From Sphagnum compactum (taxonomy: Eukaryota; Bryophyta; Sphagnopsida; Sphagnales), in contig OZ234499.1 of assembly GCA_965153455.1 (NCBI GenBank), positions 15,372,271 to 15,436,270 on the forward strand: 64,000 bases of DNA, read 5' to 3'. The position numbers and the translations under genes are program-made. This document shows, one piece after another, positions 37,895-48,653 of the stretch. Every line of letters begins with the position of its first letter. Positions within the stretch are counted from its first letter, which is position 1. A model generated the notes under the pieces. It was not told the DNA's origin. It searched no databases and saw nothing but the letters and a program-made list of their open reading frames with translations.

Positions 37895-40765
37895 ATGTTC
37901 AGATTTTATCTTAAATACATGGAAAAAATGAGCACAATCCTTAATGAAATGATCCATATCACGCATGGGTGCGCCGCGCACTTCCATGGCCATTGGAATA
38001 AAATGGTGCCCCTCTTAAAGCCCTTTATATTTGTGGATCTTAACAATGGAATTAAGTTCGGCAATTGCACCTATTGGTTAATTAATGACATTCAAAGCCA
38101 CCGTCTCCCACGTTGGGTCACTAACCACCACATCAGTAACGAAGACCTAATCCTTTTGGGTCATGTAAAAATTGGCTCGTAATGAAATTCTTGACGTAAG
38201 GGTGTACCATCGTTCTTTCCATACAATATGCCCACTCTTTTGAGTGAAGGCATACATGACATTTTGGATGGCATCATGTGTGATTATCTATTGACTTCCA
38301 AATGGGCAACAAACTAAATGCGTGCTAGATGCATCCAACCCGTGTCCACATTCACACATGAGAAGACTAAATGCTAAAGGCTAAATCAAATCGAGGTGAA
38401 AATGCAACATTGAGGTGAAAGTAGAATGTGTGATGCGAAAGGAATAGATAGATGACCTAGCAATCAACCATAGCCCTGCCCCCTTGCCTGAACAAGAATG
38501 AATGTAAGCTTTGGATGGTAAGGAAATGGAATCATCCTCCAACATAGACTTAAGGGATGTGTCATGGTGGATGTCCATCATAGAAGCCTGTAGATTTGGG
38601 GCGCTAGTAATAATTAGATTATAAGAATAAGGCTGCATTTTTTTAGTTGTAAGAGGTAGGCCATCTTGTGTTCCACGTAGGCATGACTAAAGCAAGGGTG
38701 GGCCCCCTTCAACTTGAGAAACATACTCTTCCAAAACGGGCATATTGAAACCTAAAACATAAAAAGCCACCAGAGCCCAACTCTTCAGAAAAGCAGATGG
38801 GGCATAATCCTCCATAGAAAGAAGGCCTATACCACCAAAGGATATTAATAGTCAAACCTAACGCCTCATTAAGGGCCCTGAAAATATTCCCACAATCCTA
38901 GACCCATAATGTCTGCACATACTTGCATAACTCTCTTGTCGAAACTTGCCAAAAGAGATAAGAAAAAAGAAGGAAATATTGTCCGTGTGAAATAAGAAGG
39001 TTAATGAACTACACATGAGGATAAAATGTCCAAAGCAACCTACGAGTCTCTTAGGAGAGGAAGATCATCAATATGCACCATGTCTTGAGATAAGGCTTCA
39101 TCCAAAAAATGCGTGGCAAAGTCTTAAGAACCCGTTGGCACACCCAAAATGTGAAAGCCATTTGTGAGCAAAATGCAGCTGTGAGGAATCTTTATGCCTG
39201 GAAAGATCTTTGAAGGACTCCAAAACTTGCACTTTGACACCTTGACCCTAAGCCCAACTTGGGCTAATTAGGTTGAAAGGTGGTCAAAGGCACAAGAAAG
39301 CTCATTCATATGCCCCACGATGTGGGTATCGTCCGCTACGAATGGAAAAACACAGTTGCGGGCTCGCGTGATGATTTTTAAGACAGTTCGATAATGGGCC
39401 AAAACAAATAAAGGATTTCCTAGGGGGGTCACCTTGCCTTGTGCTTAAAGATGATTAAAAAATGGTGACCCCTTCCACATGACGCCATGCTAGTGGTAAA
39501 GAAAATAATGTGCACCATAAAACAACCTAGTGAAGGGGACAATGTTCGTCAAAGGCCCCCGAACATCACACAACTTTTTAAAAATAACAGCTTGAGAAAT
39601 GTTATTAAAAGTGTTTTCCACATCAATTTGCATCACAGCCTAGTCAGGGTGCAGGTCGAGGAGGGCTTGGACACCAAAAAGGGGCTTCATGGCCTCCAGG
39701 GGTCGATACTCCAAACTTTTGGGGGGATAGGTGCTCTTGAAATGACCCCCAAAGTTGTAAGATAGTGGGGCGATTAATAAGTCGAAGAATTATTTCACTT
39801 ATAACAGTAGGACGAAAACCATTAGTGTCCTTTGCCATTGCTAGCAATTTGCTAGCCCGTAGCATTAAGGCCATTGACCTAGGGATATCCCCACGAGCAA
39901 CAACAGTAGTAGCCTGGAATAATTTGGAAAACCTTAAGGATGGGTCTTCTAGTATGAGACATCCTGAAAGATGCTCATATACCATCCCAGATAGCCCATT
40001 TGAAGACAAACAGGAAGTAATGACTAAAGCTTGGGCAAACAAAATCCTATCCATGACAAAAATGTGTTCAGGTTAATAGTAAAAAATAGGAGGAATAAGG
40101 TTTGAAGGAGGGGGGTGCATTTAGTGCAGGGCAGCAATGGTGTCCTCCGAAGGAATAGCTGGTGTCATGGGTTGGAAAGTTTTGGCTGCACGATTATATT
40201 CGTTGATTTTCTCTAAAATTAGACATTGGCGAAAACAAGTGGTTGAAGAGTCTTTTCATGAGTGGTGAGAACGGGGTGCATAAGAGGCACGTCAAGACTC
40301 TTTTTGAAGAGAAGACCAATCACCCACCATAAACCTCGTGAGGTGAACATAAACCTTTTGTTGACCTAAACGACCTTTTCAAATATAGCACAAACACCAA
40401 CAAGGCAACAAGAGGAAAAGGAACCATGTTAATTTGTCCATCCGGTCTCAAGCAATTTGATCTAGGGGTAAGCGAAAAGCTTGCTTGACCTTGTTTTGGA
40501 TGACTTGACGGATCCTGTGAAATAAATGAAGACACGCAAAAAAAAATGCAAACAGTCCCAAAATGGAGTTAGATTGAACCTAAAACCAACCCCAAAAGCA
40601 AGAGGAATAGAACTAAGAAGAATCATAAGAAGGGAGGACACCTGCAAAAAAAAAATAGCAGCCTAGGACACAAGGCTAAAAGAGGATGGGCACTCTTGAC
40701 ATGCCTCGAGAGGCCACGTAAAGTGTAAAAGCTAGAACAATGAGGACAAGGGATATTTTGCATAG
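37895..40765 (-). mobile_element. R2-like non-LTR retrotransposon (ZF-RT-RLE), decayed, nearly full-length
   Basis: On the minus strand a single degenerate ORF of about 2.9 kb can be followed through stops and frameshifts. Near the start (40750-40684) is a C2H2 finger, PCPHCSSF...LSRHVKSAHP. The reverse transcriptase lies at about 40060-38930: RASKLLAMAKDTNGFRP, MQIDVENTF (catalytic block A) near 39613-39642, TRQGDP at 39425-39442, and VADDTHIV with the catalytic Asp pair near 39328-39336, then ILGVP-like sequence. Toward the C-terminus (about 38360-37895) come a Cys/His knuckle (CECGHGLD...THLVCCPFG) and a segment with FVTDVVVSDPTWETVALNV and KIHKYKGL. This layout matches restriction-like-endonuclease (RLE) LINEs such as R2: N-terminal finger, RT, zinc knuckle, RLE. 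The element is inactive. No LTR, integrase or APE-type endonuclease was seen. Confidence 0.68.
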
Positions 40766-41595
40766 ACGGGGGACGCAAAGAAGGAGCCATAATAAAAAAT
40801 CAAAAAAAGAAGAAGAAAAGAAATAAAAAACAAAAAATGCCCAAAACCCCTAAGAAGCAAAAACTGAAGCAACCCCCCTAAAAAAAAAAAACAAAAAAAA
40901 ACAAACCACTTTCCTGGAAAGAAGTATTTTCTTGCCATTGCAAGAGCTCGCGCTAGTGATGGTGAGCCTAGGCGATGCCAGAGCGCAACGACGAAGTGCG
41001 TACTTGCACATGGAGGAGCTACCTAGTAGGTCCAATAGCGACATTCATCGTAGATTTTCCCATGGTCACTTGTTGCCACGCTTCATTCCGCTGTCCTTTC
41101 TCCATTGTCGGTTCTGGCTGCAGCTCATTTTCCCTCCTCTACCACGGCCGCTTATAAACCCTCCTGGATCTTCCTCATTTTCTTCTCCGTTTATGCACCT
41201 GTCCATCAGTTGCGGATGACTACAATCCACAGAGAATGCATAATTCTCGCTAACTAGGCATCTTCTTCTTCGTCCAAAAGCATCGTTTGCTTCTTTTTTT
41301 CTCTTGTCTGCCTTTGACTCAGTCCATCTTTTTGAAAAAAAGATGAATGCTACCCAGACACAAATTTTGGGTCCTCTTATGTACGCTTTGAGCATGCAAT
41401 AGACACTAAGAGGTATAATAATATGCATCATATCGTTCCATTGCAAGCTCAAAGCATGTATAATAAGACAGAAAATTCGGAATGTTTGAAAATCTGGCCA
41501 AAGAAACAAAACTTTGAAGGTCTGGCTTGTCTGTTATCAGATCTCCCCCTCCTTTGAACTTTCCCCCTTCCCCGTTGCCACACATTTATGTAACT
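40766..41595. other. Intergenic flank of the retrotransposon, no gene assigned
   Basis: Overlapping open frames at 40932-41219 (+) and 41066-41509 (-) show no recognised domain. The A-rich stretch at about 40795-40910 on the plus strand could belong to the 5' leader of the minus-strand element. Confidence 0.4.
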
Positions 41596-41597
41596 TA

Positions 41598-42065
41598 CAT
41601 CTATCTATGCAGGAAGGTAGTTTGTTTTGTTTTGTAGTTATGAGATCCACTGAACCGGGATGGCTTCAGATCGTGTTCTTGATGCTTTGGAAAGCTCTTG
41701 ACGAGAGGGTGCATGGGCTTGGTGGTTCCATGATGTTTGGACTTGTGGTGCGAAAGTTCTTGAATATTGAATGTTTTCTTCACTGAAAATTAAATTAAAT
41801 CGTAGCTGAAAATTTCGCAGGAATTGGAATGTCCCCTTGGTGTTGTTGGAAAGATCTTGATGAGCAGGATTTAATGGGAATTTATTTGGTAAGATTTGGA
41901 TTCAGAATGTGAGAGATATTGATTCAAAATTTTACATATTTTTGCCAAATCTTTCTGATTTCTGTCGCTGTAAATTCAAATGAATTCCAAAAAACCAGGT
42001 TTTGGAAGGAAAAATCAGTTGAGGACTCGGTAACACTTGGGCCAACGGCACAGACCATACTAGTT
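41598..42065 (+). repeat. Dispersed repeat family R450, copy 4 (full length)
   Basis: It matches from the GAGATCCACTGAACCGGGAT region to the terminal GGGCCAACGGCACAGACCAT. A small internal rearrangement near 41915-41955 (an extra TTTTACATATTTTTGCC-type segment) separates it from copy 1. The antisense frame (41783-41601) begins MKKTFNIQEL. Confidence 0.86.
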
Positions 42066-43140
42066 ATCATTAATAGAGCATGATTCTCAAATGTTTTCAC
42101 TTGTCATACCTCAGTTGTAGTCAACCTGGCTAAATCCTTTTATGGATCATGGATCATCACCGCATTAGCACTATTCTAAAATCCTTTGAAAAAAACACTG
42201 CTTAGTATTGTGCAAATTAGTTCTTCACATTATTCATAATACTGTACAATTGAATAGAAATATGAATCAGAACTTGATTTTATCTTCTTAATGAATCAGA
42301 CCTGGAATTCAGATTCCCAGTTCTATTTAGGTGCAGAACCAAAATGGGTGCCAAGATTTTTGATGAAGGAATTGACTAGAATCAATTGTGGTTGAAGAGA
42401 ATCATTTGTGAGCTGAGTCTGATTTCCGAAACCAAAACTAAAATCAGAATTATTTTTGTGAAGAATTTGACACAGAACCAGATTCCGAGTTCCATTTATG
42501 TGTGGAACTGGAACAAAAGATAGTTCTAATCTTTTCTAAAGAACTGGAACTCGAGGTTCTTCATAAAAGTAAATAATCAGCTAGCACTGGTTCTAAGCAC
42601 TAACTGGGTATATGGTTAGTATGACCATATACCCTACCCAGTTAGTGATTTTGTTTGTAAAACATCACATTGACAATGGAAATGCAAAACCAAAACAAGA
42701 TAAACACAAAGTCCAGAAACATAAGAAATGCAGCACATGAAGACAATATGCAGAATGCAAAAACTGTCAACAGTAGTTGATGACCATGTAACCTCCAAGC
42801 ATCTCCAACAAAAAGAGCCTTTTGGGCTTCTCTAGAACCTCTGAAACTGTGATTTGTCACCCACTAAGACTGAAAGAGCAGAGCAAATTCCACCCATTAA
42901 ATGTACCAGGCAAGCAATCACATGATAAGTGTGGACACACTTACATGAAGAGCAGACCAAGACTTGTGAGCATTTAGGGTCTCAAGTCTTGGTCTCTTAA
43001 GCTGGGGGATCTTGTGGCAATTTGCTATTCTGCTGCTGGAAGGTCACACTCTCGACTTGTGTCTAAGACTGACAAATATCTATTTGTTGGCTGCACGATG
43101 CTCAGTCAAAAAGATGAGTACCAAACAGAACACATGATCG
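42066..43140. other. Intergenic 3' of PRORP
   Basis: A near-perfect inverted repeat lies at about 42602-42648 (CTAACTGGGTA...TATGGT against its complement, with a 5-nt difference). From 42240 to 42560 a loose tandem pattern of GAACCAGATTCC/GAGTTCC/GGAACTGGAAC words occurs. No gene. Confidence 0.5.
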
Positions 43141-46100
43141 TCAAATCTGGAAATCAATCGGTTTTTCAGTACACGTTCTCTCTGCAGTCTTGAGCTTCTG
43201 TAGAATTGTTGAGGAATAGGGTAAGCGAGACCTCCTTGGTGAGCGTACTTTCTTCGGAGAAGGAGACTGTTCTTGAGGCTCTGCAACTTCAACTTTTTGG
43301 GCAGAGAAGATCATGGCCACTGGCATGCACTCCTCTGATTCATGCCTTATGCTTGAACTTTCTGATGATTTAGGTATCTGTGATTTCCTTCGCAAATGAG
43401 GTTCCTTTGGAGAAAGCTGCTCTTCAGGCTCTGTGACCTCAACTCTCTGGTCACCTGGTCTGCACACCTTGTCCAATCCAGACCTTATGCTTGAGCTTTC
43501 TGATGGTTTGGACACTCGTGATCTCCTTGGTGAACTAACTTTCTTCAAAGAGGAAGGTTCCCTGTCCTTAAGCTTGCACCCCTCCTCCAATTCAAGCCTG
43601 ATCTTTGCACTTTCTGGCAGTATTTCAGACTCCAGAGTTCTGAAAGACTGTGGCAAGTGTGACTTCCTTGGTGGACATGCTCTCTTGAAAGAAGAAGGCT
43701 GTTCTTCAATCCCTGCAACCTCAACTTTCTGTGGTAAGCATGTCTTGCTAACTGGTCTACATTCATTGTCTACTTCAGGCCTTGTCACTAAACTCTCTGA
43801 TGGCTGTTCAATCTGGAGAGTTTCCAGATTTATTTGCCCAGTTCTAGTTATGCAAAGCCACTCCCGTGGCATTGCAATGTCATCGCCACCACTCTTGGGT
43901 ATGTGCCATGATCCTTTTTCAGATTCCTGAAACACTCAAAATTCCAGAAGTTAGAAAAACAGAGAGATTACCACTCAACCAAAAAGCTTAACAGCTTAAC
44001 TATATTAGCCATATAAAACACATTCACATACACACTACTATGTTGATGGAAGAAAGAGACCCCACCTGAATCACAATTGAATATGGTGGCGGCATGTGAA
44101 AGACTGGATCCTTTCTGTTCAGAGTGAAGCGGACCTGGTAAAACCCGCCACAGATACAATGAGAAAACAAATCAATGGACTCATTACCCATTCATGTGTA
44201 CGCAATGTCCACCTTCGTAAAATAGTGATCTCTTCCACTATGCTTGACAGCTAAAGGTGAACCGTACCAACTAACACGTGGATTGGTGCAATTCACAAAC
44301 CAGGGAAGTTTCAAAATGCAAATGGACACTGAACAAAAAAATTCACCAATGAAAATGTCACCTATAAACTGACAACATCACACCTGGTGGCGCTCCTTCC
44401 ACTTGGGAAAGAACTCATTTCCAAGTAGCTCAAACAAATGATCCCTCATCTCATCATTTGTGACAAGCACACACTTGTACCTGACTGCTGCATAGAGCCA
44501 GTACCTGAAGGACATGCCAACCAAAACGCTACCATAAAATTAATTGCATGTGTACAAGTTGCCACTTAGTACGCTTGCACCTGAACTTTGGCAAGGTTAT
44601 CAAAAGCATGGAAAGAAAGTCTGCCTTGGCACACCCACCAATCATCATTAGATCCAGTTGGTGTCGTGTAGATGCAGTCAGCATTTTGCCATCTCTTCAG
44701 GATGCTCATAGCACTCGATGCAGTGGCAGCACGCCCTTTGGTGCGTTGGTGATGCAACAGTACAAGTGGTTCTCTGTTGGAACCAATCTTCTTCTGTATA
44801 CCATTCACCACTGCATTGAGCTACACATAATAAGACCAATGTCAGACCTCCAGTCTCATGGGCAAGCAGAAAGTCTGCTCCTCCATTTTAAGCTTGAAAA
44901 TTTCTATAAAATACAAATTGCTTGACACAGAAAGACTGTTGACATAGTCTACCTGATAAAAGTTGAAGCCTCCATCCCCAAAGTTTTGGTTATGCAGTGC
45001 TACATTTGCAGCATCCACAATTGCATCAAATGGTCCATGCTGATCAAGCCAAGCCTGTGTACCCCATTTGACCAATCAAAACATAAACCCCACATTTCAG
45101 GGTCCCCAGTGAATGAGCATGTCATTGAGCCAGACATAACATACTGCTTTGCTTACCAAGGTCAGAGACTGCAATTGATCTCACCTGAAACTTTCTAAAC
45201 TCATTGTTCTTGGCCTCCCGTTGACATGCCAATTTGAACAAAGACTCTGCAAACATCTCTGTTTCTCTTGGGTCAAGATCGATAGTCACAAGGTGTTCTC
45301 CACAAGTCTGGCATACACCTTCTTCATCAAGCTGGCTTGTATTTACTTCCCATGGTCCCTTTCCAAGCCATCCCAACCCATGCCAGCCACCTCCCCCCCT
45401 CTCAACAGCTTCCTTCACTGCATCTGTTTGTGGTAGGTTTGACCAGTTTAATTTTCCTGCATTTACAGCGGCAGTGCTAGTAAACCACTTCTGCACCACT
45501 CCCACTGTCGATGCTGAAACCTCCCTCACAGTTGCACGCAGTCGGTGGAGTAAACTATACACCTTATCTTCTAAGCCCAGTTCCACACTTAGCTTCAGCA
45601 GGGCTTCCAATTCAGCTTCTTCAGGTCGAATGCCTGCTGCACGCATGTGCTCATCAACCTCAAATGCCTTGTCCGCAATCTTATGTTTGCAGTATGTGTA
45701 AAGGGCTGGGCTGTATGACCTAAGTCTGGAACAATCACAATTTTGAATATTGCATAAAAGAGATGACAAGAAAAACTTATCTTAGCGTAAGTACTGAGAT
45801 ATAGTCAAGCTAAAAAGAATTGAGAGATAAAACCAATATTGAGGTTACAGATATTTCGGGTCTGGAAAAGGTTCTGCACTCAGGGTTAAGCATTAGAAGA
45901 TATCATACCGGGGAGTGATCTTTGCCTCAGCCATCTGCTTGACCATGTCAAAAGCAAGATCTCCATCTCCTTTTGCAACTGCCAAGCGGGCAACAGCTGT
46001 GAAAGTGGCCTCATTAGGAGGCACCCCTTGTGACTTCATTGCCTCATAAATCTGAAAACCCCGTTTCAAGCAGAACTCCTTTTGATCATTTGAGAGGACA

Positions 46101-48210
46101 ATGACATCTTCAGCACGGTGATCACCAACAAGCTCCTTTCCACTGCCTGCAAAAATCACCAGTGAGCATAAGCCACCAGGTGCAATCTAGTCCAAAAATT
46201 GTCTGGCTAACGCAAACCTATAGCTTATTATTGTTTTCATCTTCTACACTCATGAGAATTAGACCTCTTTTGAATTGGTAGACAGACATCCTTGAAACTG
46301 CAGCTTTCTTTTTTGTTCACACATCAGAGCATGTTGTTAGCCATCTTACTAAGTGGCTTTGTCTCTAGAGTGCTAAAAATGTAGTAAGGAATTGCTTCAC
46401 AAGTGCAAAATATTGTCAACTACACGCAGTAAACTCTATAAAGAAATTCACCATCCACTTCTGCAAGGAAGCAACCCAAGACCTTGCTGGCTGCGCTCTT
46501 TGCCGCTTTTCCCTTGCTTCAGTACACCTGTCGCAGCTGATGAGCAAAGATACAAAACAACATTGAAACAATACTGGTCGAAACTCATAGACCCTTCTGC
46601 TACAACCTTGTCATAAAGCTCAAGTGCCTGCACGACATTGGCATGCTTGGAGCACATCTCAAGGGTGTGTTGCAGGTCTAACTCCACTGAATCCTTTCGC
46701 CTCTTCACTTTGTGTTCTTCCATAACACCAGCAGACTTCATATTGAGTCCACGTCGCTTGCGACTTTGCCCATTCTGAATAATCTTTTCTTGTTCATGAA
46801 CTGAATTACCAACCATTTCCTGCAAGGTCACTGCAATTGCCCATGTCCTTGTCTCAGTATCATCACCTCAAAATCACATTCTTGAACACATTCTCTTTGC
46901 TGGCATATTATAATGAGCAGATTATCAAAAGTGGCACCATCTACATTGACCTTAGGACATATCTAAAGACTTGAAAATCCGTCCTTCTGCAGAACATTGT
47001 TGAACCTGCATTCAAAAGCAGAAAAGAGTAAATGAATTTCTACTAGCATTCATGTACTCTTTCAGAAATTCATGTACTCTCTTCTGCTTTTGAACATGAA
47101 TTTCTACTTGCATCCAATGAGAAAGACATGTGTTTCTTTCTTAGAACAAGAAATATGCATTTGACACTAGATGCGTGTTCTACAAGTGTATACCAGAACT
47201 AAGAACTTTTGCTACCAGAGACATAATTGCAACTACCTGAATTCTGCGTGCGAGTGGATGAATATGATGTGTCCTGTCCAATTTCAGAATCCTTATACTT
47301 GTTTCTAAGCTTGTCGATTGTTGTCTTCCCACCAGATGTAACTGAATTGCCTCTGCCTTGATCAACTTTCATGCATCCCTGTCTTTTCTTCTGTGAACTT
47401 ACATTCACAGAATTGTCCCTTTGACCTCCTCTCTGAGACTTCCTGGTTGAATTGTCTGCCTCAAGATCACCTGCAAAAAGAAGGCTACTTAATGTGACAG
47501 TTTATTTTTTGTTGCTCAAAGAAACCACACAAAATCATGGCACCCTAACCCTAAGACCAACCCAATGCAACGCTCAGACGTCATGCAGGCCAAGAAAGCA
47601 ACATCAATTCAAATTGAGTGTGCAAGCAGACTGACAAAATCCAAAAACTAGTTGCTGGAAATTATTCAGCACCGGAGCCTTCACCGGAAGACTTATTCGT
47701 GAGGGAAAAACCTTCTTCGGACATTAAAAACCCTAATTTATGTTTTCCATCACAAAACCTCGGCAGCCGCAGAAACACCGAAACCCAATTCGACTCAGAA
47801 AACCTGCTCAAATGGGTACCAAACAAAAAGAAAGAAAAACCCAAATGCCACAACCTAATCTTGAAGTCGAGGAGCTACTCACCATCTGCCTCAGTAGAAG
47901 ACCCAGTTCTCCTTACACCCAAGTAGTTGCAATCCTCGTGGTGGTTAACTACCGGGCTCCGAAAAAGCCGAGGTAATACTACTCGTCCACAACTGGCACC
48001 AGTCCGCCCGACATCATGATGATGGACGGGCAAACCCCGAGAGATTGCAGCACAATTGGAGGTCAGGTACAAGGAGGAAGAAGTTACGGCAGGGAGCAGC
48101 AGCAGCTGCGAGTGCAGACGCGAAGGCCCGACTACGAGAGCCAAGGGAGGCGGAGGCGCCAGCGTTGCCACCATCCCCATCGCCACGACTCCATCGTCGT
48201 AGACGACCAC
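43141..48210 (-). CDS. PRORP: Proteinaceous RNase P (PRORP) with long repetitive C-terminal tail
   Basis: Ten exons on the minus strand: 48210-47883, 47470-47237, 46830-46528, 46146-45909, 45725-45185, 45054-44953, 44820-44639, 44504-44384, 44134-44066 and 43926-43141. All phases agree and give 967 residues. PRORP removes the 5' leader of tRNA precursors without an RNA subunit, in organelles and/or the nucleus. Residues 1-109 look like an organelle transit region. A PPR array follows (for example RAAGIRPEEAELEALLKL). The split zinc site is C506/C509 with H714 and C731. The NYN metallonuclease domain has D562 (DAIVDAANVAL), D641-D642 (SNDDW) and D660 (VTNDEMRDH), with spacing that fits Arabidopsis D399/D474/D475/D493. 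Arabidopsis PRORP1 ends soon after the last zinc ligand. Here about 230 more residues follow, with about four imperfect repeats containing QKVEVAEPQEQ-, SPRRSR- and SSESSSIR-like motifs. The start could also be a Met about ten residues in. The gene is divergent from the CFAP157-like gene. Confidence 0.95.
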
Positions 48211-48653
48211 CCTTTGCAGCTCCCTCTCCGCCCTACAGCAGCTACGGCGTAAAAAAAGACAGATACGACACTGTATATACGTCCCTACAAAGCTGATACG
48301 ACGTTGTATATACGGTTATGGCCTTTGTTCCCTCTCCCTAAAACAGAGAGGTTGCAAGATTCCAATTGCCAGGGCAGAAAGAAACACATTCTGTAGTGCA
48401 GAATGATGTCCAAGTCTGGAACGACTTGGAATGATCAAGTTGTAGCGTGAAGAGAGAAGGGGCGTGTCGGTTGAAAGGCTAAGAGCTGCCGTAGAACGGG
48501 ACGTAATTCCTGGGCGGAATCATCATGTGCGTACATCAAGGATTTGGGCGCTGCAACAACAGCAAGGTGGGTGTTGTTGTCTCTTTGAAGTCTTGTCAGT
48601 AGATTTCAATCCTCTGCTTTCTCAGAGGGGTCATCAGTGAACCTGGATCATAC
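48211..48653. promoter_or_regulatory. Shared bidirectional promoter region, PRORP / CFAP157-like
   Basis: Only 443 bp separate the two start codons. The sequence GATACGAC..TGTATATACG occurs twice in direct orientation (48262-48281 and 48295-48314), each with a TATATA core, which could serve as TATA element or factor site for either gene. The PRORP-proximal side is GC-rich. Confidence 0.6.

Noticed and set aside
43433-43930. 165-codon plus-strand frame
   Set aside because: Shadow of the PRORP last exon on the opposite strand.
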